From: Peribacillus sp. FSL P2-0133
Lineage (GTDB): Bacteria; Bacillota; Bacilli; Bacillales; DSM-1321
Length of the DNA stretch: 64,000 nucleotides
Direction of reading: 5' to 3'
Assembly: GCF_037975445.1 (NCBI RefSeq)
Contig: NZ_CP150254.1
Span: forward strand, 742,001 to 806,000
Shown here: positions 18,401 through 26,222 of the stretch, piece by piece
Layout: each line of letters opens with the position of its first letter
Position numbering within the stretch: position 1 is the first letter of the stretch
Notes under the pieces: model-generated
Told to the model about the DNA's origin: nothing
What the model saw: only the letters and a program-made list of their open reading frames with translations
The model's database searches: none
Position numbers and translations under genes: made by a program

Positions 18401-20138
18401 AGTAATTGATTATTATCGGATTTTTGGCTTGTTATATCTGTGCACTTTGAATCTGGAAGTGTTTATGAGCGATACAGGTTCTGCAATTTTGGGGATTTTT
18501 GTTTCCCTGTTGTTGCCTGGCTACTTCATCATTATGGGAAGATTCACGATCCATACGAAAGAAAAAAGCATTTATTCGGGAATAGCGGCCATCATCGGAC
18601 TTTTCCCGTTTATCAATATCATGGACTTTGCCCATGCACTCTCAGTCGTCACGAGTTTGGCAGTTCTTTTTGGCTGTATGGCAGGAATGTTGTTGTTAAG
18701 CAGACTGTATTCCATATGGTTACTCAAGAAAAATGGATCAGGCATCATCAGCTTTGATCCTTTCAGGATCTATGGTTTATTCTTTTTGATCGATATGAAT
18801 GTAGAGGTTTTTAATGGTACTAAACATCAGTTACTCCAAGTCTTTGTATCGCTTCTGTTAACCGCTTATTTCATTTTCCTGAGAAACTTGACAGCGGAAA
18901 AGCCAGAAAAGAAAATCTATTCCAATATTGCTGCTCTAGTCAGTCTGTATCCCTTCCTGAACATCGTCGGCTATGCCGACAGCCTATCGGTTGTAAAGGG
19001 ATTGATGTTCCTTTTCGGCTGTATGTCAGGGATGCTGCTTTTAAGCCGGCGTTATTTCGATGGTTTAATCAAAAAGGAAGAAACAGGTATTACCATCGAT
19101 GCATACAGGATATATGGCCTGCTGTTTTTACTTGCCATGAATAGGGGAATTCCAGTAACTGAAACATCAAGCCAGTTACTCCAGGTTGTCGTCTCGCTCT
19201 TGATCACGGTTTACTTCTTCTTGATTGGAACTTTCACAAAGGATGTAAAAGAAAAGGTCATCTACGTTTGGCTAACGGGAATTCTCAGTTTGTATCCGTA
19301 TTGGATCATCATCATGTACGCGGACACATTACAGCCTTTCGTTGGAGCGGCATTCCTTTTTGGGTGTACGGCCATAATGGTGCTGCTAAGCAGGAAATTC
19401 TTTAAAGGCTTGCTTGATAAAGGCGGGGCAGGACTTCAATTGGATTTTTACAGAGTCTATGGTCTGCTGTTTCTTCTTGCCATGAACATGGATGTTTTGA
19501 CGGGGGGACCAGCACATTTCATTTTGGAAATCTTCGTGGCACTTCTGATTCCGGCCTATTTCATTTTGATGAGAAGCACGACTACAGGGGTGCTGGAAAG
19601 AAAATCCCAGATGGCTGCAGCGATATTGTTCAGTTTATATCCGTATTGGGTCATTGTCGATCAGCTCACGATACCTGCTGTACTTGAGGAGGAGGTGAAT
19701 ATTCTGCCGCTGTTCATTGTCAGCACCACTCTGCTGAGGAAAATCTTTGTTAAAGGCAAAATCACACAATATATCGAAAGTGGTATTGTTTTCCTCTTGT
19801 TTTCAGCCTTGATCATTGATGCAATGGCAGGAAACACCTTATATGATGCGCTCATTATCGGCACGGTGTCATTGGCAGCAATGCTCTTTGGATTCATGAT
19901 GAAATACAAATCCTATTTTATCGCTGGAACCGGGACCATTTTATTCAATGTCTATATGAATACCAATTCGATGTGGGGCGAGATGCCATGGTGGCTGTAT
20001 TTAATCATCGGCGGAGGGCTGCTTATCGGAATTGCATCTTTCTTTGAATGGAAAAAACAAAAAGACAACCGGACATCGAAGGAGGTACTTGAGAAAAATA
20101 AACAAAGGATAAAGAATTGGTTCAATCGGTGGAATTAA
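15468..20138 (+). CDS. Giant polytopic membrane protein with four tandem ~115-residue repeats
   Basis: Protein of 1556 residues. Residues 1-160 are soluble: a SHOCT-like helical hairpin (LERRKRIFQEELDVLWERRL) and a charged linker. From about 163 to 1535 it is almost continuous membrane helices, several dozen in all, then a short basic tail. This matches large bacterial SCO7613/DUF2157-like membrane proteins of unknown function. Residues 965-1422 form four consecutive repeats, each with a (R/F)-x-Y-R-(I/V)-(F/Y)-G-L segment, a VSLLL helix and, in the first three, an LFGC-xx-xM-xLLS ending. AAGGAAGGGG precedes the ATG. It stands alone, closed by a terminator. Export or scaffolding roles would be guesses. 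Confidence 0.85.
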   Translation: MNDSSNEEMTLERRKRIFQEELDVLWERRLIPKSEYIRISRAYNRHFQLALHKQKRLGHEKKKSIQGHGTIIGESAEVRVQDSLIEESSLKLRESSGVKETITKDEETTYETNESAFEESLEPVKEITDRKPVIQKQAIKREKQVKPAKPKKTPEQIRERNISVILLTGVILLLFGGLILATSSWGDLNAVLKVFFIGMVSVIFAGMAFIASKLKIEQTAFAFLTLAGLFIPITILSASYYRIFGEYLSLNGGGRGLLGFLGGLLCLAIYCKIADYFKSKIFIFISIFTFGITCYFGLAFVTPTIEWMFLAIGILNLILLWNIEQLKNQKALTLFKPFIFQFIQFKIIVEAFVILTLFSSNLVYSLTLMVFSVLFLIFSVKFQKKYYEMAFSAVFTYGYIHFVFNSFLSEYMVIAFALVPIIFTMLSKYLAKSKMTKLSKNFMFTSLIESGIVFLYSNAMVYQENYAQIFIALMIVSAQLVHFSLHSRNPSFTYPAVVVFDLAFLYLFFALPVSFSTILNLVFVLQAIQYVGVYLYNRHPRYSLFKKSILLISPMIMLVILTIKFSEMDWLAVSAALAMISGLFLITYIKDESKHMKENAIYGFPITFVLALVAFYPFLLESLEWVRSNITLSVYLMGVSLISIGAAYTFKKGYHKLFPVFAYSAQILSFLSLVSIPFDSLKPLEESGVIAIATAINGWSVHIHRKHIFWVPVVITSASLYVSLYDVFDLSSMVLKIAFVLLGPIIFFLLGEWLGKYSGKGKLYFQYTSHFANLLAIPVGYLLIVNTESSPFLYAAQLLIYILSALRAHVKWEKYVFTYLGFSALFLQVHLFFANVGQIEFITSISMMITAGLITILWSVSNKNWKGIMEYYLIPFIHLGISISILETAIRDFPTNRELVWVGVMTVQFLFAWYLLMKRNWRNYVVVPLSLAFIFYNMYVNTLPLVMAIIVLLVCMTVMVMASRRHFKGLVNQEGTKRVIDYYRIFGLLYLCTLNLEVFMSDTGSAILGIFVSLLLPGYFIIMGRFTIHTKEKSIYSGIAAIIGLFPFINIMDFAHALSVVTSLAVLFGCMAGMLLLSRLYSIWLLKKNGSGIISFDPFRIYGLFFLIDMNVEVFNGTKHQLLQVFVSLLLTAYFIFLRNLTAEKPEKKIYSNIAALVSLYPFLNIVGYADSLSVVKGLMFLFGCMSGMLLLSRRYFDGLIKKEETGITIDAYRIYGLLFLLAMNRGIPVTETSSQLLQVVVSLLITVYFFLIGTFTKDVKEKVIYVWLTGILSLYPYWIIIMYADTLQPFVGAAFLFGCTAIMVLLSRKFFKGLLDKGGAGLQLDFYRVYGLLFLLAMNMDVLTGGPAHFILEIFVALLIPAYFILMRSTTTGVLERKSQMAAAILFSLYPYWVIVDQLTIPAVLEEEVNILPLFIVSTTLLRKIFVKGKITQYIESGIVFLLFSALIIDAMAGNTLYDALIIGTVSLAAMLFGFMMKYKSYFIAGTGTILFNVYMNTNSMWGEMPWWLYLIIGGGLLIGIASFFEWKKQKDNRTSKEVLEKNKQRIKNWFNRWN
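18360..19736 (+). repeat. Four tandem in-frame protein repeats
   Basis: Repeat units start at Arg codons 18360, 18702, 19047 and 19392, of 114, 115, 115 and about 115 codons. They open RHFKGL, RLYSIW, RRYFDGL and RKFFKGL. The DNA has diverged much more than the protein pattern, so the duplications are old. The fourth unit has lost the LFGC ending. Confidence 0.8.
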
Positions 20139-20206
20139 TGAAGAAGGAATGAAATGCGTCAGATACCCAATCTCTTAACCTTGGACGAAAATTCAAAGGA
20201 AATCTC

Positions 20207-20245
20207 AAAAAGGGTTCGGAATTTATAAATTCCGAACCCTTTTTG
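20207..20245. terminator. Bidirectional terminator
   Basis: The perfect stem AAAGGGTTCGGAATT/AATTCCGAACCCTTT has A/T flanks. It follows the giant membrane protein and precedes the 3' end of the convergent GRDP-like gene. Confidence 0.9.
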
Positions 20246-20360
20246 TCTACAAACTGAGAGCACTTAAAAGCTATATTTTTGATTGAGTAACAAACTTAGC
20301 TTCATCAATCCATTATCAAGTTTATATGCTTGTGGATACAAACTGAAACGCTTTAGAAGC

Positions 20361-21287
20361 TCAAGACGAACAAGAACTGCATGAAGAACAGCTTGAAGAG
20401 GAATCAGAACTGCTGTCATGGGAACCGTTATGACCACCATGATCGGCATGGCCGGATCCAGAGGAAACTGTGTTCGATTCATTCCCGAAAATATCTTTAA
20501 ATTCACTGTCAAAATCATCGGTGCTTGCATAAGTGAAATAAGCAGGAGCTGCGTAGTCCGTCTGGTCGTACGTTTTCCGCCAATTCAATTCTGTCATGGG
20601 GCGATTTTCTTTAAATTGGGATGTGAAAGATTCAAAGGTCCGTTCGGCTTGCTTACTTGTCGGTTTCCGCATATATTTCTCTTTTAACTGCTCCAGCTCC
20701 AACGTTTCAAAATCGCGGAGAAGCGTTTGCCCTTTATCATGTTTGAAAAATTTGCCCCATTTTTGAATGGAATGGGAATCCACGGTAAATAGCTGTACAT
20801 AGTAAAAGTCAAAAAGAGTGCGCTCATCGGGTTTGAAAACAGGTTCTGAATGAGGATGGTGCTGAATGGCCCTACCGATGAAATCCTGGCAAAACTCATC
20901 ATATTCCCGTCTATATTTCAGCATGATATGCCACAACTCATCGATGACTGAATTAAACATTTCAACTTTTCCAAACACTGCAGCCATAATCAAGTAGCGT
21001 TTCAATTCTCGCCATGCCTGATTGACCTTTATCTGTGAGTCCCGTGGATGCTTCAGGCGGAATTCAACATTGACCTTTTCCATATAATTGAAATCCAGTG
21101 CTTTATTAAGCTTTTCTATCAATGCTTCTGAAACGATTTCCGTTGCATGCAGATCTAAAGTTTCAGCATGGTATTTACGAAATTCATTTTGATAGCGTTC
21201 TAATTTAGCCGGTTCACTTAGCCCTTTAACGAAATTGACCAGTAAAACAGCAAAAATTACCGCAAGAATGACATAAAAGAAAGTCAT
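20361..21287 (-). CDS. GRDP-like (DUF1399-type) membrane-anchored protein with Ser/Cys-rich tail
   Basis: Protein of 308 residues. An N-terminal membrane helix (about 1-22) is followed by a mostly helical domain. That domain has DELWHIMLKYRREYDEFC and HHPHSEP, close to the D-x-x-W-H...Y-x-x-F-C...HHP pattern of glycine-rich-domain-like proteins (PF07173). The tail is low-complexity: Gly/His-rich GHADHGGHNGSHD and then SSSCSSCSSCSS at the very end. Function unknown. ATG 21287 was chosen, with AGGAG eight bases upstream; the longer frame begins with a GTG inside that site. Metal or disulfide binding by the tail is speculation. Confidence 0.68.
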   Translation of the reverse strand: MTFFYVILAVIFAVLLVNFVKGLSEPAKLERYQNEFRKYHAETLDLHATEIVSEALIEKLNKALDFNYMEKVNVEFRLKHPRDSQIKVNQAWRELKRYLIMAAVFGKVEMFNSVIDELWHIMLKYRREYDEFCQDFIGRAIQHHPHSEPVFKPDERTLFDFYYVQLFTVDSHSIQKWGKFFKHDKGQTLLRDFETLELEQLKEKYMRKPTSKQAERTFESFTSQFKENRPMTELNWRKTYDQTDYAAPAYFTYASTDDFDSEFKDIFGNESNTVSSGSGHADHGGHNGSHDSSSDSSSSCSSCSSCSS

Positions 21288-21536
21288 TTTGTCCACTCCT
21301 CTAAATATATCGATATATTACTTTAACATTATCTTACATGTTGTTGGAAGTGATTGTAAGTTTTTTTAGTCAAAATGTTCCATTTACGGAACTCGATTAA
21401 GCTGTTGAGGTTGCATGCCAAAACCCTGTAAATGTTTCGTCCCTTGCTTGTCATGCAAGGGATTTTCAATCAAAAACCAAGCACTTCAAATAATGCCTCA
21501 TATCTAGTATAGTTAGAGAGGAAAAGGGGTGAAGGC

Positions 21537-21767
21537 ATGTACTTGACAGTAAAAGAGACTGCGGAATATCTATCGATGCCGGAATCTTATATAGAAAGTT
21601 TGATCGTTCAAAATAAAATTCGTACCGTTCATGATGGTGAGCAGCATTTGATTTTTAAAGATCAGTTTAATATGCATCTTGAACAGATGGAGAAGTATAA
21701 GAGGGATTTAGCGGATTATTATAACGAACCCATCCCCGAAGATATCGATGTGAAGGATGAAGATTAG
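21537..21767 (+). CDS. Small excisionase/MerR-type HTH DNA-binding protein
   Basis: Protein of 76 residues. Residues 1-45 match the HTH_17/excisionase pattern (YLTVKETAEYLSMPESYIESLIVQNKIRTV), followed by an acidic tail. No recombinase or phage gene is nearby, so it is more likely a stand-alone regulator than a true excisionase. AAAAGGGGTGAAGGC precedes the ATG, and a terminator immediately follows. Its target is unknown. Confidence 0.78.
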   Translation: MYLTVKETAEYLSMPESYIESLIVQNKIRTVHDGEQHLIFKDQFNMHLEQMEKYKRDLADYYNEPIPEDIDVKDED

Positions 21768-21794
21768 CATCTGCCGATTTGGCAGATGTTTTTT
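21768..21794 (+). terminator. Terminator after small HTH gene
   Basis: The stem CATCTGCC/GGCAGATG is followed by TTTTTTC and starts right after the stop codon. Confidence 0.88.
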
Positions 21795-21988
21795 CATGCA
21801 GAAATGGCTTGGGATAAAAGATTGAATTTTACGAAAAATTCTTAACGGCGTCTCCACCATGAGTTTTACTGATCATTCAAATAATTTTCTTGTCAATGGA
21901 AGGTAATTGTAGTAGAATTCCTCAATTACGTGTAAAATGAAAGGTAGAAGGAATTATCACGGCAGAATGGTAGTTAGGAGATAGGTAA

Positions 21989-23008
21989 GTGGTAAAAGAG
22001 TATTTGCAAAGCGAAGGTTTTTCAAGGTTAATTACATTAATTGTGTTAGTCCTCTTTTTAATTAGCATCGGTAGTATGGTTAATATCGTGTTATTCACAT
22101 TTGTTTTCACTTTCCTGATGGGAAGGCTGGAGCAAATTATCATGATTCGGCTGAATAAAGTGATGCATATCAATTCTAAGGTTGTTATAAGCTTTTTATA
22201 TGCAGTCGTCATTTCTTGTTTAGCCATCGTTCTTTATAAATATCTACCGGTCATTACGCTACAATTCACGGAATTAGTGACACAGATCGTTTTCTTCTTT
22301 CAACATCCACCAGATAGTAGGGTCATTCAATATGCCATTAATATAATGAACGAGCTGAAATCTCCGCTCGATCTTCAAACTCAGATGAATACACTCTATC
22401 TTTATATATCCGATTTCGGTAAACTGGCATTTCAAATTTTCATTTCCATGTTGCTCAGTCTATTTTTCTTATTGGAAAAAGATAAAATCATTCGCTTCAC
22501 TTCTAAATTCAAGCGGGCCAAATTTAAATCTTTCTTTATAAACTTAAGCCACTTTGGCGTCAAATTCATCAATTCATTCGGAAAGGTGATTGAGGTCCAG
22601 TTCTTGATAGCCATTACGAATGCCGTCCTATCGGTAACTTTCTTATGGATCCTTGGCTTCCCGCAGTTGCTCGGTCTAGGGATCATGATTTTCTTCCTGG
22701 GTTTGATTCCGGTTGCAGGAGTCATCATATCCCTCATTCCACTTAGCATGATTGCCTATAGCATTGGCGGCATGCCCAAAGTGATTGCTGTATTAATCAT
22801 GATTGTTGTGATCCATGCAATTGAAAGCTATATTTTAAATCCGAAATTCATGTCGGCAAAAACAAATCTTCCAACATTTTTCACCTTCATCATCCTATTG
22901 TTTTCCGAGCATTTCCTTGGGATATGGGGATTGATCATCGGGATACCGATCTTCATCTTCCTGTTGGATATGTTGGATATTGAAGAGGGGAATATGGAAG
23001 TCCGATAA
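21989..23008 (+). CDS. AI-2E family transporter (PerM/YdbI type)
   Basis: Membrane protein of 339 residues with about seven or eight helices. The AI-2E family layout is visible: two N-terminal hairpins, a soluble insert (about 90-150), then conserved G-L-I-P-V-A-G-V and the late HAIESYILNPKFMS...LPTFFTFIILL and GIWGLIIGIP signatures. Members are linked to export of small molecules or Na+/H+ exchange; the substrate here is not known. The start is GTG with GGAG eight bases upstream. Monocistronic. Confidence 0.87.
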   Translation: MVKEYLQSEGFSRLITLIVLVLFLISIGSMVNIVLFTFVFTFLMGRLEQIIMIRLNKVMHINSKVVISFLYAVVISCLAIVLYKYLPVITLQFTELVTQIVFFFQHPPDSRVIQYAINIMNELKSPLDLQTQMNTLYLYISDFGKLAFQIFISMLLSLFFLLEKDKIIRFTSKFKRAKFKSFFINLSHFGVKFINSFGKVIEVQFLIAITNAVLSVTFLWILGFPQLLGLGIMIFFLGLIPVAGVIISLIPLSMIAYSIGGMPKVIAVLIMIVVIHAIESYILNPKFMSAKTNLPTFFTFIILLFSEHFLGIWGLIIGIPIFIFLLDMLDIEEGNMEVR

Positions 23009-23018
23009 TAATCATTCG

Positions 23019-23056
23019 AGCAGCGGCCACGCTAATATGGCCGCTGCTTATTTTTG
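23019..23056 (+). terminator. Terminator after AI-2E transporter gene
   Basis: The stem AGCAGCGGCCA/TGGCCGCTGCT is followed by TATTTTTG. Confidence 0.88.
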
Positions 23057-23227
23057 TTCAATTAAACCTTTTGAAAGATGGCGCTAACTGTTTTCAATAT
23101 AATATCCATTAATTCGAGTAAAGGGGAAAAGGGTGCAACTTTCCCTATTAGTGCATAGTTGCGTTTTTGATTTACCGAGTTAATTGATTAAAATTTTATT
23201 TTACTAAAGTTATTTATCGACTTTTTA

Positions 23228-23272
23228 TTGCATAAAAAAACAAATAAACGTATAATATTCTTACAAGAATAT
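23228..23272 (+). promoter_or_regulatory. artPQR promoter with palindrome over the -10
   Basis: TTGCAT (23228-23233) and TATAAT (23251-23256) are separated by 17 bases, a good sigma-A promoter. The 18-base palindrome ATATTCTT-AC-AAGAATAT (23255-23272) overlaps the -10 and the start point, where a repressor would act. It does not clearly match the ArgR/AhrC box. The gap 23057-23227 holds a weak GCAACT/AGTTGC hairpin with TTTTT (about 23137-23170) and nothing else I can name. Confidence 0.62.
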
Positions 23273-23349
23273 ACTGAATGTTCTCTAAAGTTAGATTTAT
23301 CTGTTTTTTTAAAAAAAAGAGAGTTTACGAGAGAGAAGAGGGGATTATT

Positions 23350-24171
23350 TTGAAAAAGGTTTCTTTTTTAGTGTTTGCCATGGTTGCTTCTTTGTTACTA
23401 GTCTTGACAGGATGCGGGAAGGATAAGGAAGTCTCGACAACTGGTAAAGAAGAAGAGTCCAATGGGAAAACACTCAGGATCGTGACGGACGCCAACTATG
23501 CTCCATTTGAATATCTTGAAGGAGATAAGATTGTAGGATTCGATGTTGATTTCATCAATGCCGTTGCAAAAGAAGCGGGTTATGAAGTTAAAGTGGAAAC
23601 TGTTGGTTGGGATCCGATTTTTGTTGAAATCGAAGGTAAGAGAGCGGATGTCGCCATATCTGCGATTACAGTGAATGACGAAAGAAAACAATCTTATGAC
23701 TTCTCTGTTCCGTATTTCTTATCCACAAACAAGATTCTCGTTCCTGAGAATAGTGATATAAAATCAGGAGATGAATTGAAAGGAAACGTCATTGCCGTAC
23801 AGACTGGTACTACTGGACAGGAAGCGGTAGAGAAACTTCTTGGAAAGAATCACAAGGATATCAAAAAATTCGAAAACAATAACCTGGCCATTCAGGAATT
23901 ACTAAAAGGCGGAGCTTCGGCTGTCGTAGCTGATAATACGGTTGTTGAAGAATATGTGAAAAATAACCCCGATCAAAAACTGAAAGTCGTTGAAGACAGC
24001 AAAAGCTTCAATGAGGAGTTTTATGGTCTTATGTTCCCAAAAGGCAGTGAATTGAAACCGGAGTTCGATAAAGCCGTGAATGCCATTTATGAAAATGGGA
24101 AATATGCAGAAATCTATAAAGAGTGGTTTGGTACTGATCCAGATATTGAAACGTTGAAAGCACAACAATAA
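23350..24171 (+). CDS. artP: Basic amino-acid ABC transporter substrate-binding lipoprotein
   Basis: Lipoprotein of about 273 residues. The lipobox LTGC gives Cys22. The SBP_bac_3 domain includes DANYAPFEYLEGDKIVGFDV, GWDPIF, ISAITVNDERK-x-x-YDFS and the ending EWFG. The set fits the ArtP (YqiX) group for arginine and other basic amino acids. The start is TTG at 23350 with AGAGGGG six bases before it; upstream in-frame codons lack a site and would break the signal peptide. First gene of artPQR. A hairpin with a T-run follows and probably limits readthrough. Lysine, ornithine or histidine are possible substrates. Confidence 0.83.
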   Translation: MKKVSFLVFAMVASLLLVLTGCGKDKEVSTTGKEEESNGKTLRIVTDANYAPFEYLEGDKIVGFDVDFINAVAKEAGYEVKVETVGWDPIFVEIEGKRADVAISAITVNDERKQSYDFSVPYFLSTNKILVPENSDIKSGDELKGNVIAVQTGTTGQEAVEKLLGKNHKDIKKFENNNLAIQELLKGGASAVVADNTVVEEYVKNNPDQKLKVVEDSKSFNEEFYGLMFPKGSELKPEFDKAVNAIYENGKYAEIYKEWFGTDPDIETLKAQQ

Positions 24172-24192
24172 AAAAAAGGGATAGTAAAAGAT

Positions 24193-24228
24193 TGCGTAAC
24201 TTTACGTGTGAAGTTACGCAGTTTTTTT
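24193..24228 (+). terminator. Intra-operon hairpin between artP and artQ
   Basis: The stem TGCGTAACTT/AAGTTACGCA followed by G and seven T looks like a full intrinsic terminator. The permease gene has no visible promoter of its own in the 77-base gap, so it probably acts as a leaky terminator that keeps binding protein in excess. Confidence 0.8.
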
Positions 24229-24248
24229 GGTCTTAGGAGGGAAACAAA

Positions 24249-24905
24249 ATGAGTTTTCGCTGGGATATTATTTTTGAATATGCTCCTTTCTTATTAAAAG
24301 GAACGTTGCTTACAATAGGGCTGTCGGTTTCCTCCATTCTCATCGGAACTTTTTTGGGGTTATTTATCGGTTTAGGGAAACTCATGAGAAACAAAGTGCT
24401 TGCCTTTCCATTTTACTGTTATGTCACGGTTTTTCGCGGAACACCGCTTTTAGTTCAAATCTTTTTAATCCATTTTGGAATTGTGCCCTTTTTCACTGGG
24501 GAAACGAATGCAGTAACTGCAGGTGTCATTGCTTTATCTTTAAATGCAGCCGCATATATTGCCGAAATTTTCCGGGCGGGCATTCAATCCATCGATAAAG
24601 GGCAAATGGAAGGGGCGCGTTCATTGGGAATGACCCATATCCAAACAATGATGCATGTTGTATTGCCCCAAGCTTTCAAACGAATGATTCCTCCGTTAGG
24701 AAATGAATTCATTGTATTATTGAAGGATTCATCCCTGCTTTGTGTCATTGCTGCCCCGGAATTGATGTACTGGGGGAAAGCGATGGGGAGTCAGTACTTT
24801 AAAGTGTGGGAGCCATACTTGGCGTGTGCCTTCATCTATTTATTCCTGACCCTCATTTTAAGTTTCGTATTAAATAGACTCGAAAGAAGGTTGAAAACAG
24901 AATGA
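24249..24905 (+). CDS. artQ: Basic amino-acid ABC transporter permease
   Basis: Inner-membrane protein of 218 residues with about five helices. The HisM-type signatures are [16 protein letters not shown], the EAA loop [17 protein letters not shown] and the [18 protein letters not shown] segment. It forms the channel of the artPQR importer. CTTAGGAGG lies upstream of the ATG. Its last codons overlap the ATPase gene (ATGA), which couples their translation. Substrate assignment follows the neighbouring binding protein. Confidence 0.88.
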   Translation: MSFRWDIIFEYAPFLLKGTLLTIGLSVSSILIGTFLGLFIGLGKLMRNKVLAFPFYCYVTVFRGTPLLVQIFLIHFGIVPFFTGETNAVTAGVIALSLNAAAYIAEIFRAGIQSIDKGQMEGARSLGMTHIQTMMHVVLPQAFKRMIPPLGNEFIVLLKDSSLLCVIAAPELMYWGKAMGSQYFKVWEPYLACAFIYLFLTLILSFVLNRLERRLKTE

Positions 24906-25624
24906 TCAAAGTGGAGAATCTAAAGAAGTCATTTGGCGAAAATGATGTATTGAAAAATATCAATGCAATCGTTTCCCCTCGGGAAGTAGTCGTGGTGATT
25001 GGTCCTTCTGGGTCGGGTAAATCCACTTTCCTCAGGTGTATCAATCAACTTGAAACGATAACGGGGGGCCATATTTTCATTGAAGGGCTTGATACGACAG
25101 ACAAGAAGGTCAATATCAATAAAGTCCGGACGGAAGTTGGCATGGTATTTCAGCATTTTAACTTATTTCCACATAAGACTGTTCTTGAGAATATAATGCT
25201 TGCGCCTATAAAGGTCCGCAAGATCTCCAAAGAACAGGCTTCCCAAAGAGGGATGGAGCTACTTAAGAAAGTGGGACTTGCCGAGAAAGCGAACGCATAT
25301 CCGGATTCATTATCGGGGGGACAAAAGCAACGCGTCGCAATTGCCAGGGCGTTGGCGATGGAACCCAAAATCATGCTATTCGACGAGCCGACTTCCGCTC
25401 TAGATCCGGAAATGGTCGGTGAAGTTCTTGAGGTCATGAAGCAACTGGCTAAGGAAGGCATGACCATGGTTGTTGTGACCCATGAGATGGGGTTTGCAAA
25501 AGAAGTTGGAGATCGCGTGATTTTCATGGACGAAGGTTATATTATTGAAGAAAATATTCCAAGTGAGATTTTTAATAATCCCCAGCAGGAAAGAACTAAA
25601 GCCTTTTTGAGTAAAGTGCTTTAA
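24902..25624 (+). CDS. artR: Basic amino-acid ABC transporter ATP-binding protein
   Basis: ATPase of 240 residues energising the importer. Walker [11 protein letters not shown]-loop [12 protein letters not shown], signature LSGGQKQR, Walker [13 protein letters not shown] and the switch His in [10 protein letters not shown] are all intact. Length and motifs are standard for the GlnQ/HisP family. It overlaps artQ by four bases and is the last gene of the operon, with a terminator directly after. Confidence 0.9.
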   Translation: MIKVENLKKSFGENDVLKNINAIVSPREVVVVIGPSGSGKSTFLRCINQLETITGGHIFIEGLDTTDKKVNINKVRTEVGMVFQHFNLFPHKTVLENIMLAPIKVRKISKEQASQRGMELLKKVGLAEKANAYPDSLSGGQKQRVAIARALAMEPKIMLFDEPTSALDPEMVGEVLEVMKQLAKEGMTMVVVTHEMGFAKEVGDRVIFMDEGYIIEENIPSEIFNNPQQERTKAFLSKVL

Positions 25625-25635
25625 TTACACGTAAA

Positions 25636-25669
25636 GAAAAAAACCTTCCATTAAGGGAGGTTTTTTTTT
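25636..25669. terminator. Bidirectional terminator after artR
   Basis: The stem AAAACCTTCC/GGGAGGTTTT has A-run and T-run flanks. It separates artR from the convergent gene at 25689. Confidence 0.85.
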
Positions 25670-25688
25670 CGGGGCATATCAGGGGGCT

Positions 25689-26060
25689 TCATTTGATATA
25701 TGAAGCGCCTAAAAGCGATTCAGGGCTTTTACCGAGCACGAGCATACTGATTTTGGCATATCCAATATTTTTAATTTGGGAGAAGGTCTGAAGTAATACC
25801 TGGATATTCGGATCATCCTTTAACTTTTGAACTTCCTCTATATATAATCCGATAACGGAGGGCATAACGAATTCAGGGGTGTATTCGTCAGGGTTTTCAT
25901 CCATGATTAATGTGCCCATAAATTGATATTTAAATTGAAGAGCCCGTGTTAAGGCAACGACATGGAGCAGTTTATTAAATAGTTCGGGGTATGAATATTT
26001 AATCTTTTCCAGAGCTGCTTCTGTTGCCTGTAACTCATCGACACTAGATAAAGTGATCAT
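25689..26060 (-). CDS. Hypothetical protein, 123 residues
   Basis: Soluble, mostly helical protein that I do not recognise. It has no signal peptide or membrane segment. It begins MITLSSVDELQATEAALEKI, with a strong AAGGAG site before ATG 26060; a longer frame from 26099 lacks a site. It lies between the LysR regulator (same strand, about 160 bases upstream) and artR (convergent). No function can be inferred. Confidence 0.7.
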   Translation of the reverse strand: MITLSSVDELQATEAALEKIKYSYPELFNKLLHVVALTRALQFKYQFMGTLIMDENPDEYTPEFVMPSVIGLYIEEVQKLKDDPNIQVLLQTFSQIKNIGYAKISMLVLGKSPESLLGASYIK

Positions 26061-26222
26061 GAATATCTCCTTTTTAGAATATATTGAATCCATCAGCATT
26101 TACCGTGCTTTTTACTTATACTAGTCTACCCCCGCCGTAACGCCTTGTAAAATGGTTAGATGTTATCATGTGCATAACCCAAATCTATGATAGTGCTTAC
26201 ATCAATGATGCTGGATAATTCA

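Noticed and set aside
21439-21466. TCCCTTGC/GCAAGGGA hairpin as a terminator
   Set aside because: Only a short TTTT follows and no gene ends just upstream on that strand; left unassigned.
21537-21767. Small HTH gene as an excisionase of an integrated element
   Set aside because: There is no integrase, no flanking direct repeats and no phage genes; a plain regulator is the simpler reading.
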